Assembly (NCBI GenBank): GCA_964419055.1
Contig: CAYQNU010000001.1
Coordinates: 124,001-188,000, forward strand
Direction of reading: 5' to 3'
DNA length: 64,000 bases
Origin: CAYQNU01 sp964419055
GTDB taxonomy: Bacteria > Bacteroidota > Bacteroidia > Flavobacteriales_D > Parvicellaceae
Below, in pieces: positions 34,626 to 43,350 of the stretch. The translations under genes and the position numbers were made by a program. Position 1 is the stretch's first letter; the number at the start of each line of letters is the position of its first letter. The notes beneath the pieces were generated by a model. The model saw only the letters and a list, made by a program, of their open reading frames with translations, made no database searches and was not told the DNA's origin.

Positions 34626-36986
34626 TTATGGGAAACCAACGTTTTCGTCAAATGGATCGATAACTTCGGGTGCAAGTGTATCTACTGCAACAGTGCAATC
34701 TATTTTGGTTGCACCTCCATTAGGCCCATAAAAATCACCTCGTTTTATCTTTATAGATTTGTCGTCATAAACTCTTTGCATAAAATATCCCCAAATGGGT
34801 AACGCACTATTGGCTCCTTGACCTAAATTAGTAGAATTAAAGCTCATTTTATTGCTTTCACAACCCACCCATACCCCAGTTACCAATTCGGGGGTGTGTC
34901 CTATGAACCAACCATCAGCATTTCCTTGAGTAGTTCCTGTTTTTCCAGCCATCGTTGATTTAAAAGCATAGGGTTTTGAACCACGTATTCTACCACCTGT
35001 TCCACCATATTTTCCATCAGCAGGTCGTTGAACACCCGTAACCCCTTTCATCATTTTTAAAACATCCCAAGCAACGTTTTCGTTCATTACTTTTACCGTT
35101 TTATTGCCCGATTCATACAATATTTTTCCCGAAGCATCTTCTATTCTCAAAATAGTAATGGGCTTATTATAAACCCCTTCATTAGAGAATACACAATGTG
35201 CCGCAGTCATATTTAAAGGTGAAACATCACAAACTCCTAAACCTAAAGCAGGCACCTTTTTCATAGTGCTATTGTAAATTCCCATAGATTTAAAATATTG
35301 AACTACACGTGAATTATTACCTCCACATTGATCAATCAACATAGCTGTAATGTTGTTCATAGAAGCGGCCAAACCAAAAAATACTGGGGTCATTACGCTA
35401 TCATATTCACTTTGTCCACCTGGACACCATTGTTTACCTGAAGCCGTAGTTACGCAATGAATAACGTTAGGAAATTCAGTACAAGGTGTGACTAAATTTT
35501 GCTCCAACGCATCAGCATATACAAATGGTTTGATAGTACTTCCCACTTGACGTTGTGCTTGACCAGCGTAATCAAATTTAAAATGTAAAAAATCGGGACC
35601 ACCAACATAAGCTTTTACAAAACCTGTTTGAGGATCAATAGCTACCAAACTAGTTCTTAATGTTGCCAAATAATATTTAATCGAATCTAAAGGTGTGATT
35701 TCAAGTGTTACAGTATGAGTAGCCGATTTCCAATCAAAAACAGTGATACTTTGCACTTCATTGAAATTTTTCATGATATCCGATTCAGACCATCCAAGTT
35801 CTTTTAATCGTTTGTATCTGTCAGAGTTTTTAATTTCCTTATCTATCAATTCCTTTGCTTTTTTAGCATCTACATTTTTGGCAAAGGGATAATTTTTATT
35901 CTTTTTGATGTCCTTGTCAAAGGCATCTTGCAATTCTTTCGATAAATGTTCATTAACAGCCCATTCTGCGTGTTCTTGCATTTTAGAATCTAAAGTAGTG
36001 TAAATTTTAAGTCCATCTTTGTAAATATTGATGGGTTCACCAAAATTATTGGTTAAGTTTTTTGTAGAAATAATCTTTAATGCCTCTTGTTTAACAAATT
36101 CTCTAAAATAAGGTGCTAAACCGGTATTATGTGTTTCGGGATGAAAATCCAACGCCAAGGGTAATTGACGTAAAGAGTCGTATTCATTCGATTTTAAATG
36201 CCCATTCTTTAACATTTGTGAAAGCACTACTTCTCTTCTTTTAATAGCATTTTCCGGATTGATAACTGGATTATAAATGTATGGATTTTTGGCCATACCT
36301 ACCAACATAGCCGCTTCTTCGATGTTAAGTTCGATGGGCAATTTATTGTAATAAACTCGAGCAGCAGAATGCACACCAACGGCTGTATTTAAAAAATCAA
36401 ATTCATTAAAATACATCGTGATAATCTCTTCTTTAGTATAACGAGATTCTAACTCAATGGCAATGTGCCATTCGGCAAATTTTTGATACATTCTAGCAAT
36501 TGACGAGGCGGGACGTTCGTGAAACATCATTTTGGCCAATTGTTGGGTAATAGTACTTCCTCCACCTCTATTAATTCCTAAAATAGCTCCAGACATTGCT
36601 CTTCCTAATGCCCAACCATCAATGCCTGAGTGATTTATGAAACGTTCATCTTCAGTTGAAATCAACGCATTTATTAAGTGAGGTGAAAGATCTTTGTATT
36701 TTATTTTAGTTCGATTAGCATAGTAATAACTTCCTAAGACTTTACCATCAAAAGAATAGACTAAGGAAGCCTCGTCACTTCTTGGGTTTTCTAATTGATC
36801 TATTGAGGGTAAAACACTATTTGGAATGGTTTTGTAAATAATGAAAATCAACAAAAGTGGGCCTAAAATCATTGCCCAAACTCCCATTAATATGCGTTTC
36901 TTTTGTTTATCTGACAAACCTCCTCCTCCTTTACTAGAGACTGATTTGGCAGCAGATTTCAATTTATTTTTGAGTGGTGTGGCCAA
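34626..36986 (-). CDS. Penicillin-binding protein 1A (glycosyltransferase/transpeptidase)
   Basis: This bifunctional peptidoglycan synthase acts at the periplasmic face of the inner membrane. The 786-residue protein has a basic cytoplasmic N-terminus, one membrane helix (about 30-52), a GT51 domain with STEDERFINHSGID and GGGSTITQQLAKMMF, and a transpeptidase domain with GSTIKPF (SxxK), SMN and KTGTTQGNADGWF (KTG). All catalytic motifs are intact. First gene of a two-gene unit with the YdeI-like gene. A -7 element lies 33 bases upstream. Confidence 0.94.
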   Translation of the reverse strand: MATPLKNKLKSAAKSVSSKGGGGLSDKQKKRILMGVWAMILGPLLLIFIIYKTIPNSVLPSIDQLENPRSDEASLVYSFDGKVLGSYYYANRTKIKYKDLSPHLINALISTEDERFINHSGIDGWALGRAMSGAILGINRGGGSTITQQLAKMMFHERPASSIARMYQKFAEWHIAIELESRYTKEEIITMYFNEFDFLNTAVGVHSAARVYYNKLPIELNIEEAAMLVGMAKNPYIYNPVINPENAIKRREVVLSQMLKNGHLKSNEYDSLRQLPLALDFHPETHNTGLAPYFREFVKQEALKIISTKNLTNNFGEPINIYKDGLKIYTTLDSKMQEHAEWAVNEHLSKELQDAFDKDIKKNKNYPFAKNVDAKKAKELIDKEIKNSDRYKRLKELGWSESDIMKNFNEVQSITVFDWKSATHTVTLEITPLDSIKYYLATLRTSLVAIDPQTGFVKAYVGGPDFLHFKFDYAGQAQRQVGSTIKPFVYADALEQNLVTPCTEFPNVIHCVTTASGKQWCPGGQSEYDSVMTPVFFGLAASMNNITAMLIDQCGGNNSRVVQYFKSMGIYNSTMKKVPALGLGVCDVSPLNMTAAHCVFSNEGVYNKPITILRIEDASGKILYESGNKTVKVMNENVAWDVLKMMKGVTGVQRPADGKYGGTGGRIRGSKPYAFKSTMAGKTGTTQGNADGWFIGHTPELVTGVWVGCESNKMSFNSTNLGQGANSALPIWGYFMQRVYDDKSIKIKRGDFYGPNGGATKIDCTVAVDTLAPEVIDPFDENVGFP

Positions 36987-37018
36987 GTTAAATTTAGATA
37001 ATGGTAATTTTTAATACG

Positions 37019-37026
37019 CAAAAATA
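37019..37026 (-). promoter_or_regulatory. -7 element for the PBP1A gene
   Basis: Minus strand reads TATTTTTG, an exact TAnnTTTG match, 33 bases before the ATG at 36986. Confidence 0.4.
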
Positions 37027-37385
37027 AGGATTGTTTTGTTGTTTATAGCTATTAATAAAAATGATTTTTTTTATTTTATTGTTAAAAAACATTAAGGGGA
37101 GTTGAATGATGTTCTCCGCCTTTTATTTTACCGTCTTTTTTGGATTATTTTATCCTTGTAATATCGAATTAAAATTTAATCTAAAAGTTAGCCTGATGTA
37201 GTCATTTCAGAAATAATACTTCCTTTTCACTAATTCTAAACATTGACTGATATCACTTAAATTGTTCACGATGGCTATCGGATCACGATGATTCGTTAAT
37301 TTTTCTAAACAACGCAACATTTAGACCGAATAAATGTTTTTTAACTATATAAAGAAGTAACTTTATAATTCAATTTCCATTTAAA
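37027..37385. other. Intergenic region between divergent PBP1A and ABC1-kinase genes
   Basis: The 359 bases hold no credible frame. At 37269-37280 lies CGATGGCTATCG, the exact reverse complement of the core of the hairpin at 853-864. At 37358-37365 TAACTTTA, one mismatch from TAnnTTTG, sits 21 bases before the kinase ATG and is the best promoter candidate for it. The rest is AT-rich without recognisable structure. Confidence 0.5.
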
Positions 37386-38696
37386 ATGAAAGAGCAAAAC
37401 AAAATCCCTACAGGCAAAGTTCAACGAGCAGCTAAATTGATTTCAACAGGTGCAAAAGTGGGCGGTAATTATGTAAAATATTTTGCCAAAAAAGCCGTTG
37501 GGAATGAACATGCTCGCGAGGAATTGGATGAAGCCAATGCAGAGGATATATACAATTCATTAAGTCAGTTAAAGGGTAGTGCTCTAAAAGTGGCTCAAAT
37601 TATGAGTATGGATAGAAACATACTGCCACAAGCCATGCAAGATAAATTTTCATTGGCTCAATACAGTGCCCCTCCGTTATCTTATCCTTTAGTGGTAAAA
37701 ACCTTTCAACAATATTTCTCCAAATCTCCCACAGACATGTTTGATACGTTTACCAAAAATGCGGTGAATGCAGCTTCCATTGGACAAGTTCACAAGGCAA
37801 CGTTGGGAGATAAAATTTTAGCAGTAAAAGTTCAATATCCAGGTGTGGCCGATAGTGTTAAGTCGGATTTGAGAATGGTAAAACCCGTAGCAATGTCTAT
37901 GTTGGGGCTTAAGGAAAGTGAAGTGAAGCAATATTTTGAAGAGGTAGAATCTAAGCTATTGGAAGAAACGGATTATGAATTAGAATTGCGTCAATCTATG
38001 GAAATGGCAGAAAAATGTGCTCCATTAGAAGGTTTCCTATTTCCTAAGTACTATCCCGAATATTCTAGCAAGCGTATTCTTACGATGGATTGGATTGAAG
38101 GTAATCATCTTAAAGAATATTTAAAAACAAACCCTAGTCAAGAAGAACGTAATTTAATTGGACAGCGTTTGTGGAATTTGTATGACTTTCAAGTAAACAC
38201 CGTTAGAGCTATTCATGCAGACCCGCATCCTGGTAATTTTATTATTACAAAGGAGGGTAAAGTAGGCTTGATCGATTTTGGTTGTGTAAAAAGAATTCCC
38301 GATGATTTTTATTACAAGTATTTTCAATTGGTAAATAAAAGTGTGACTCAAGATGACGCCAAGCTAAAGGAGTTGTATTATGACTTAGAGTTCATTTACA
38401 AAGATGAGCCTGAATCTGCACAACAGCTCTTTTTTGATGTGTTTAAATCAACAATGGAACTTCTAACACGACCGTTTATGAGTGAAACATTTGACTTCAG
38501 CAATCAGGCCTTTTTTGATGAATTATATGAAATGGGCGAATCATTAAAAAACAGAAAAGACCTGCGAAAAAATGGCGTTGCACGAGGCTCACGACACATA
38601 CTTTACATCAACAGAACCTATTTTGGACTATTTTCTTTATTAAACGATTTGAAAGCTACAGTGAATACTACAAGTAGTTTTACTTCGTTTGGATAA
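37386..38696 (+). CDS. AarF/ABC1/UbiB-family kinase-like protein
   Basis: The 436-residue protein has the ABC1/UbiB pattern: the N-terminal KxGQ-like region as LKGSALKVAQIMSMD, PPLSYPLVVKTF, AASIGQVHKATL (Ala-rich loop), AVKVQYPGV, EETDYELELRQ, and the catalytic and metal segments HADPHPGNFII and GLIDFGCVK. Family members are atypical kinases or ATPases, many tied to quinone synthesis or membrane lipids; the role here is open. There is no membrane helix at the C-terminus, unlike E. coli UbiB. It is followed by a terminator shared with the convergent cargo gene. Confidence 0.9.
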   Translation: MKEQNKIPTGKVQRAAKLISTGAKVGGNYVKYFAKKAVGNEHAREELDEANAEDIYNSLSQLKGSALKVAQIMSMDRNILPQAMQDKFSLAQYSAPPLSYPLVVKTFQQYFSKSPTDMFDTFTKNAVNAASIGQVHKATLGDKILAVKVQYPGVADSVKSDLRMVKPVAMSMLGLKESEVKQYFEEVESKLLEETDYELELRQSMEMAEKCAPLEGFLFPKYYPEYSSKRILTMDWIEGNHLKEYLKTNPSQEERNLIGQRLWNLYDFQVNTVRAIHADPHPGNFIITKEGKVGLIDFGCVKRIPDDFYYKYFQLVNKSVTQDDAKLKELYYDLEFIYKDEPESAQQLFFDVFKSTMELLTRPFMSETFDFSNQAFFDELYEMGESLKNRKDLRKNGVARGSRHILYINRTYFGLFSLLNDLKATVNTTSSFTSFG

Positions 38697-38720
38697 GTAA
38701 AAATTCTGAATGTAACAAAA

Positions 38721-38752
38721 AGCGATGACCTCTTTCGAAATCATCGCTATTT
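38721..38752. terminator. Bidirectional-looking terminator hairpin
   Basis: AGCGATGA (38721-38728) pairs perfectly with TCATCGCT (38741-38748), with AAAA before and a T-rich stretch after. It lies between convergent genes and could serve both. Confidence 0.65.
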
Positions 38753-38774
38753 TATTGGAAAAGTGAAATTAGCT

Positions 38775-41700
38775 TTATCTTTCAATAACAATTCTTTCTG
38801 TGCTGATGCTACCATCTGAAAGTGTGGAAGTAACTAAATATATGCCTACTTCTAAATCACTCACATCAATTTGTTGTATGGATTGATTTACTCTAATAGT
38901 TTTCATTACACTACCCAAAATAGAATAAATAGTTATAACCGCATTTTCCGTTTCATCCATTAACTCCACAGTGAGGAAATCATTGGCAGGATTAGGATAT
39001 ACATAAATTGATGCCATTTGACTTGCTGATGTTAGATTTTGTGGCGTTGGAGTATACGATTTAGGCACAATAATAAAAGGAATTTCTTCGTCAAATTTGG
39101 TTTTGTTTACCATATCAAATATTACTTGTGCTGACATACATTCGCGTCTTATATTGTCATTTGTTTTGATGCTTTCTAATTGAACTCTCTGCGTAGAATC
39201 GTGCATTATTCTAAAACCTTTTTCTTGGCATTGCTCAAATGCAATAAGCAACTCTCTCATTTTTGCAAATTCCAAATGAGCACCGTTATCTACCAATTTT
39301 AAACTGTCAATTAAATTTTGGGCTTGAAAAAACTGTTTGTTTTCAATATAAGCATCAGCTAGTTGTTTTCGATAAATAATCTCAGACCTCATCTTTAACA
39401 AAACAATTGCTGAATCTAATCCATTTACAACTGTTGTATCATGTAAATAATAACGAACGGCCTCATTCATAGTCAATTTTGATTCGGCTATCAAATCTTC
39501 AGTTTCTGCGTTGACAAGTATTCTAGGATTTGTTCCCCCATTTTGACCATTCAAAATTTGATTTTTTATACCATTAGGTAGGTTACTTTGTTGAACCAAC
39601 AGTACAACGTTTTGAGGCAAAGGTGAATTATCCAATAATAATTGTTTTTTGATACCCGGAGCCATATTGCTTTGTATTATTGCTTCAAGTATATGGGTAG
39701 GTAGATAAGGACTTTTAGTTAGCAAATTATTCTTAAGATTACCTACACTTAACTGACCACTTTGATATAATGACCATTGATTATTTACATATGAATCCAG
39801 CGCTGTGTAAAAATTATCTTTAGCTTGACCAGCTGTTTTCACACTGTCACTCAACGCTAATAATCTTGAAATTGATTTTGGATAATCTTCTTTGCAAGCT
39901 TTATTGATGTCTAAAGGAGTATTACAGTTTAAATTAGTTGTATTAACTGGATTGTATTCGTCAATTAGTGTTGTTCCTATAACACCGTTATAAGGATTAG
40001 CAAAATATTGATTAGTGTATAGAGTTGGTAAATTATTGTTGTTCCAAAAATCACCAATAAGTGGTGTATAATTAGGCGTAAAATAATTGTTTGCCCCAGA
40101 AGTTGGAGTTGAGCAACTACCTTGATGCTTTCTTATGCCTCCTCGAGTAATCATAATGTCACTTTCAATAGAAAGATTGTATACATTACATTTAAATAAA
40201 AGGCCTGAACCTGTTATTATACTTGTATTGCCTAATAACGAAAATTCTCCAACATTGGAATTGAAAGCCCAAGAAGCATGATTTAATCCAGTAAATTTAT
40301 TATTGAAAATAGCATTAGCATCCCAAGAGGTGCCATTTTCATTACTGTTATTTATTAACATACCTCGGGTATCTCCGTTTGTTGTTTGGGTAATAAAATC
40401 ATTATTTGCAACTTTATAACCAGTGCTATTTTGCAAATAAACTCCATAAGGCACATTAATGGATTGAAATGGATTATTAACATCAAATTGACATCGTTCA
40501 ATAATTGAATAATCAACATTATTAAAATATAAGCCATTAAAACAATCAGAAAAGTCTGCGTCAATTACAGAAGAAGTAGCCAATGGATTGGCATTACTTG
40601 CATAAATTCCATAAAATAATTTATCAAAAGATGTACGAATATTCCCATTGAAAGCTTCAACCGAAAAACTGGATTCGTAGGCAGTTATACCAAAGCCTAA
40701 CAAATTTTCGTTTAAATAAATACCCGAGGTGCTGTTTTCAAATGTACATCCCCTTACTTTAATGGTTCTCACCCCAAATAAAGACAAGTGCGTATCGGGT
40801 GAAGAGCCATCTATCAACAACGCATCCGTAATAAAAGAGGTGTTATTAAAATAACTTATGTTTCTGAAATTGTACGGATAAAATTCTACATCTTTTTTGT
40901 TGTTTTTAAACAACGAGTTGCTTACCTGCACAATCCCCCCCGAGTTTGAAAAATCGGGTTGCATAGAAATTTCACCTGTAATGGGGTCGACTACATCAAT
41001 TGTCCCAAACGCTCTCACACCTCTCACAGCATTGCTTATTTCAGAGTTGTTTTCTACGATAAGCTGACCGTGATTAGTTGGAAAAGCGTGTGAAATAGAC
41101 GGATTGCCATAAACGATAACACCTTCCCAAAGATCTTTGCTACAATCTCTTGATGTCAAAATAGAATTATTCAAAATCACCTTTGCCCCTCTACCAATAA
41201 TCATTTTGGCACCAGGCTCAAACATGATTTTGAAGTTTTGCAAAGTGGTGATGCTTCCTGGAGCAAAAGTCAATGAATCTGTGATGACGATTTCATCAAA
41301 ATATTGAAAAGGAATTGTGTTAGGATTAAAAAAAGGAGAACTAAAGGCACTCCAACTGTCACCTGCTAAAGTAGCTGTATAGGTTTTGAAAACTTGATTT
41401 TCGTCAATACAGCAGGAAGAAGTAAAAGGTGAAGTGTAACTTTCACCAATTGTTTGATTAGGTAAAGCTCGGTATTGATAGTTAAAAAAATTCGGATCAG
41501 GACTATTATAAGTAGGGTTTAATGAAATATTAGTATTAATAAAAAGATTAACTTGATTATATCCTGCTAATTCTTGACCATTAGAAATGTAAAAATTATT
41601 ATCTATTCCTTTTTCAATATGTGAACCCCTTAAAGTAGGCCCTAAAAATTGTTGTTCTTTATAAAAAAGAATGGTATCAGCATCTTGAAAAGAATTACTT

Positions 41701-42881
41701 AGGGTATCAAAATACGTGTCAAAAACCGCAAAAACCATAAGATTTTGATTAATAACCGAATTAGGAAGACTTGGCGCCTCACCTTTTTGGTTTAGTATCA
41801 ACCTCGAATGATATTCCATAGAATCAGGGAACTCAATTTTGAACAAAGAATCGTTCAATAATACCGCCTGAAACGATGGGTCTACTCTAATAGTTTCATA
41901 ACCCGTAACGTCTGGGAATACAGTATGTAAAGCAGTTTGTTGGTAAGAAACAATCCCAGATCTTAATCTGTTACCTTCCAAATCAGTGTCTACCATTTCA
42001 AATATACTCCAATATTGTTGAGGACCAAAAGGATCGAACAATTCACTATTAAAACTCCAAGAAATTCGATAGCCCCCATTGTATTCAATCACATCCATTT
42101 CACCAAAACCTTTATAAAAATCGGTCAAATATGGAACGTCAGCTCTATAAGCACTGCTTACAACTTGTTTTGGTACAATACCAGCATCCGTTACCTCATA
42201 GCAAAAAAGATAACCCCAATTACACACAAAAAGCAAACGAGAACCATCCGCTCTTAATGGTGTAAAATTGGCATATATATTATTGGGTTGAGGTTGAATT
42301 TTAAGATCATTCGACAAGGATTGAAAGGTATTGGATAAGTTGGTAGAGTTCAACCCATTTTCAGGATTAATTTCAAAACGGCCTCTAAGATGAGTATTGT
42401 ATGGACTATTTTCTTCAAAAGTGAAAACACCAGTGAACATACCCCAGTTGTTTTGATTTTTGATATAAGACCCTATAATGTAGTATTTATTACAATTGTT
42501 AGCAAAAGGGACTATCGTAAATTCATTATAGCCTCTAATTAATTCTAAAGAAACATCACCATTTGCCAAAAACTCATCTAGTAAAAAACCATCTTTATTA
42601 TACACTTTGCCGTCTATAATAAAAAACCTAAGATTACCATCGCTATCTGGCATACTGTTGTGTGCATAAATCGCAGGACTGCCATCATATGCTGATTTGC
42701 CTGGGTCATAGAGCGTAGACAAAGGATTGCCCGGATCGGGAAGAGGGAGGGGTTGACCAACATTTGCCATATCTGGAACATAAACAGATGGTAAACTCCA
42801 AATTTGATTTTGTGAGAATGATTTTACAAAGGGTGCAAAAATTGCAATAATTGCAATAATTAATAGATAATAAACTTTCAT
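38775..42881 (-). CDS. T9SS type A cargo with beta-helix region
   Basis: The 1368-residue secreted protein has a signal peptide (about 1-24, ending KSFSQ), an N-terminal region of repeated strand motifs (about 25-480), a right-handed beta-helix-like stretch (about 560-900) with short N-rich repeats such as VSNSLFKNNKKDVEF, VRGCTFENSTSGIYL and IERCQFDVNN, a helical segment (about 1000-1280), and a type A sorting domain (about 1293-1368) with YVYPNPANDFLTVEL and DLEVGIYLV. The ligand is unknown. It is divergent from the XRE regulator gene. I saw no exact -7 element upstream. Confidence 0.85.
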   Translation of the reverse strand: MKVYYLLIIAIIAIFAPFVKSFSQNQIWSLPSVYVPDMANVGQPLPLPDPGNPLSTLYDPGKSAYDGSPAIYAHNSMPDSDGNLRFFIIDGKVYNKDGFLLDEFLANGDVSLELIRGYNEFTIVPFANNCNKYYIIGSYIKNQNNWGMFTGVFTFEENSPYNTHLRGRFEINPENGLNSTNLSNTFQSLSNDLKIQPQPNNIYANFTPLRADGSRLLFVCNWGYLFCYEVTDAGIVPKQVVSSAYRADVPYLTDFYKGFGEMDVIEYNGGYRISWSFNSELFDPFGPQQYWSIFEMVDTDLEGNRLRSGIVSYQQTALHTVFPDVTGYETIRVDPSFQAVLLNDSLFKIEFPDSMEYHSRLILNQKGEAPSLPNSVINQNLMVFAVFDTYFDTLSNSFQDADTILFYKEQQFLGPTLRGSHIEKGIDNNFYISNGQELAGYNQVNLFINTNISLNPTYNSPDPNFFNYQYRALPNQTIGESYTSPFTSSCCIDENQVFKTYTATLAGDSWSAFSSPFFNPNTIPFQYFDEIVITDSLTFAPGSITTLQNFKIMFEPGAKMIIGRGAKVILNNSILTSRDCSKDLWEGVIVYGNPSISHAFPTNHGQLIVENNSEISNAVRGVRAFGTIDVVDPITGEISMQPDFSNSGGIVQVSNSLFKNNKKDVEFYPYNFRNISYFNNTSFITDALLIDGSSPDTHLSLFGVRTIKVRGCTFENSTSGIYLNENLLGFGITAYESSFSVEAFNGNIRTSFDKLFYGIYASNANPLATSSVIDADFSDCFNGLYFNNVDYSIIERCQFDVNNPFQSINVPYGVYLQNSTGYKVANNDFITQTTNGDTRGMLINNSNENGTSWDANAIFNNKFTGLNHASWAFNSNVGEFSLLGNTSIITGSGLLFKCNVYNLSIESDIMITRGGIRKHQGSCSTPTSGANNYFTPNYTPLIGDFWNNNNLPTLYTNQYFANPYNGVIGTTLIDEYNPVNTTNLNCNTPLDINKACKEDYPKSISRLLALSDSVKTAGQAKDNFYTALDSYVNNQWSLYQSGQLSVGNLKNNLLTKSPYLPTHILEAIIQSNMAPGIKKQLLLDNSPLPQNVVLLVQQSNLPNGIKNQILNGQNGGTNPRILVNAETEDLIAESKLTMNEAVRYYLHDTTVVNGLDSAIVLLKMRSEIIYRKQLADAYIENKQFFQAQNLIDSLKLVDNGAHLEFAKMRELLIAFEQCQEKGFRIMHDSTQRVQLESIKTNDNIRRECMSAQVIFDMVNKTKFDEEIPFIIVPKSYTPTPQNLTSASQMASIYVYPNPANDFLTVELMDETENAVITIYSILGSVMKTIRVNQSIQQIDVSDLEVGIYLVTSTLSDGSISTERIVIER

Positions 42882-42958
42882 GATATTGTTGTTATGGGGT
42901 TGATAATTTAATTAAACACAAATTAATAATTTTTTTAAATATGTTCCCACAATGAATA

Positions 42959-42990
42959 TTTGTATTTAACAAAATATACTTGTATTTTTG
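42959..42990 (+). promoter_or_regulatory. Consensus promoter with 20-bp direct repeat, XRE/cargo unit
   Basis: TTTG (42959-42962) and TATTTTTG (42983-42990) are separated by 20 bases, a perfect TTTG-N20-TAnnTTTG promoter, 24 bases before the XRE ATG at 43014. TTGTATTT occurs twice exactly 20 bases apart (42960-42967 and 42980-42987), overlapping both promoter elements, a possible operator for the encoded XRE protein. Confidence 0.6.
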
Positions 42991-43013
42991 TCTTACTTAA
43001 AATCGCCCCTAAT

Positions 43014-43340
43014 ATGACTAAAAAGAAAATTAAAGTTTCTGACAATATTAAAATGTTACGAGAAAGCTTAAACTACAGTCAAGAATTTGTAGCAGCAAAA
43101 TTAGAAATGTCCCAACAGGCATATTCTTTAATAGAAAATAATCCTGAAAAAACTTCACTTAAGAATTTGCGCGCAATTGCGAGAGTTCTTAATGTTAACA
43201 TTTCAATTCTCATTTTAGAAGATGAACAATTAAATCTTACATCAAATGATGCTTATGAAAAATTAATTTCTAAACTTGAAAATGAGATTGTTTTTCTAAG
43301 AAATCTAATTGAAAAGCAAAGTGTTAAATCCATATCTTAA
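43014..43340 (+). CDS. XRE-family helix-turn-helix regulator
   Basis: The 108-residue protein has an HTH_XRE domain (about 8-65): NIKMLRESLNYSQEFVAAKL, then MSQQAYSLIENNPEKTSL and LRAIARVLNV. A short coiled coil follows (about 80-103, KLENEIVFLRNLIEKQ), which could dimerise it. I chose the ATG at 43014, 24 bases after a consensus promoter; an earlier in-frame ATG at 42960 lies within that promoter. The T9SS cargo gene follows 10 bases after the stop. Bacteroidota genomes often carry such small XRE proteins with unknown targets. Confidence 0.85.
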   Translation: MTKKKIKVSDNIKMLRESLNYSQEFVAAKLEMSQQAYSLIENNPEKTSLKNLRAIARVLNVNISILILEDEQLNLTSNDAYEKLISKLENEIVFLRNLIEKQSVKSIS

Positions 43341-43350
43341 TGGTAATATT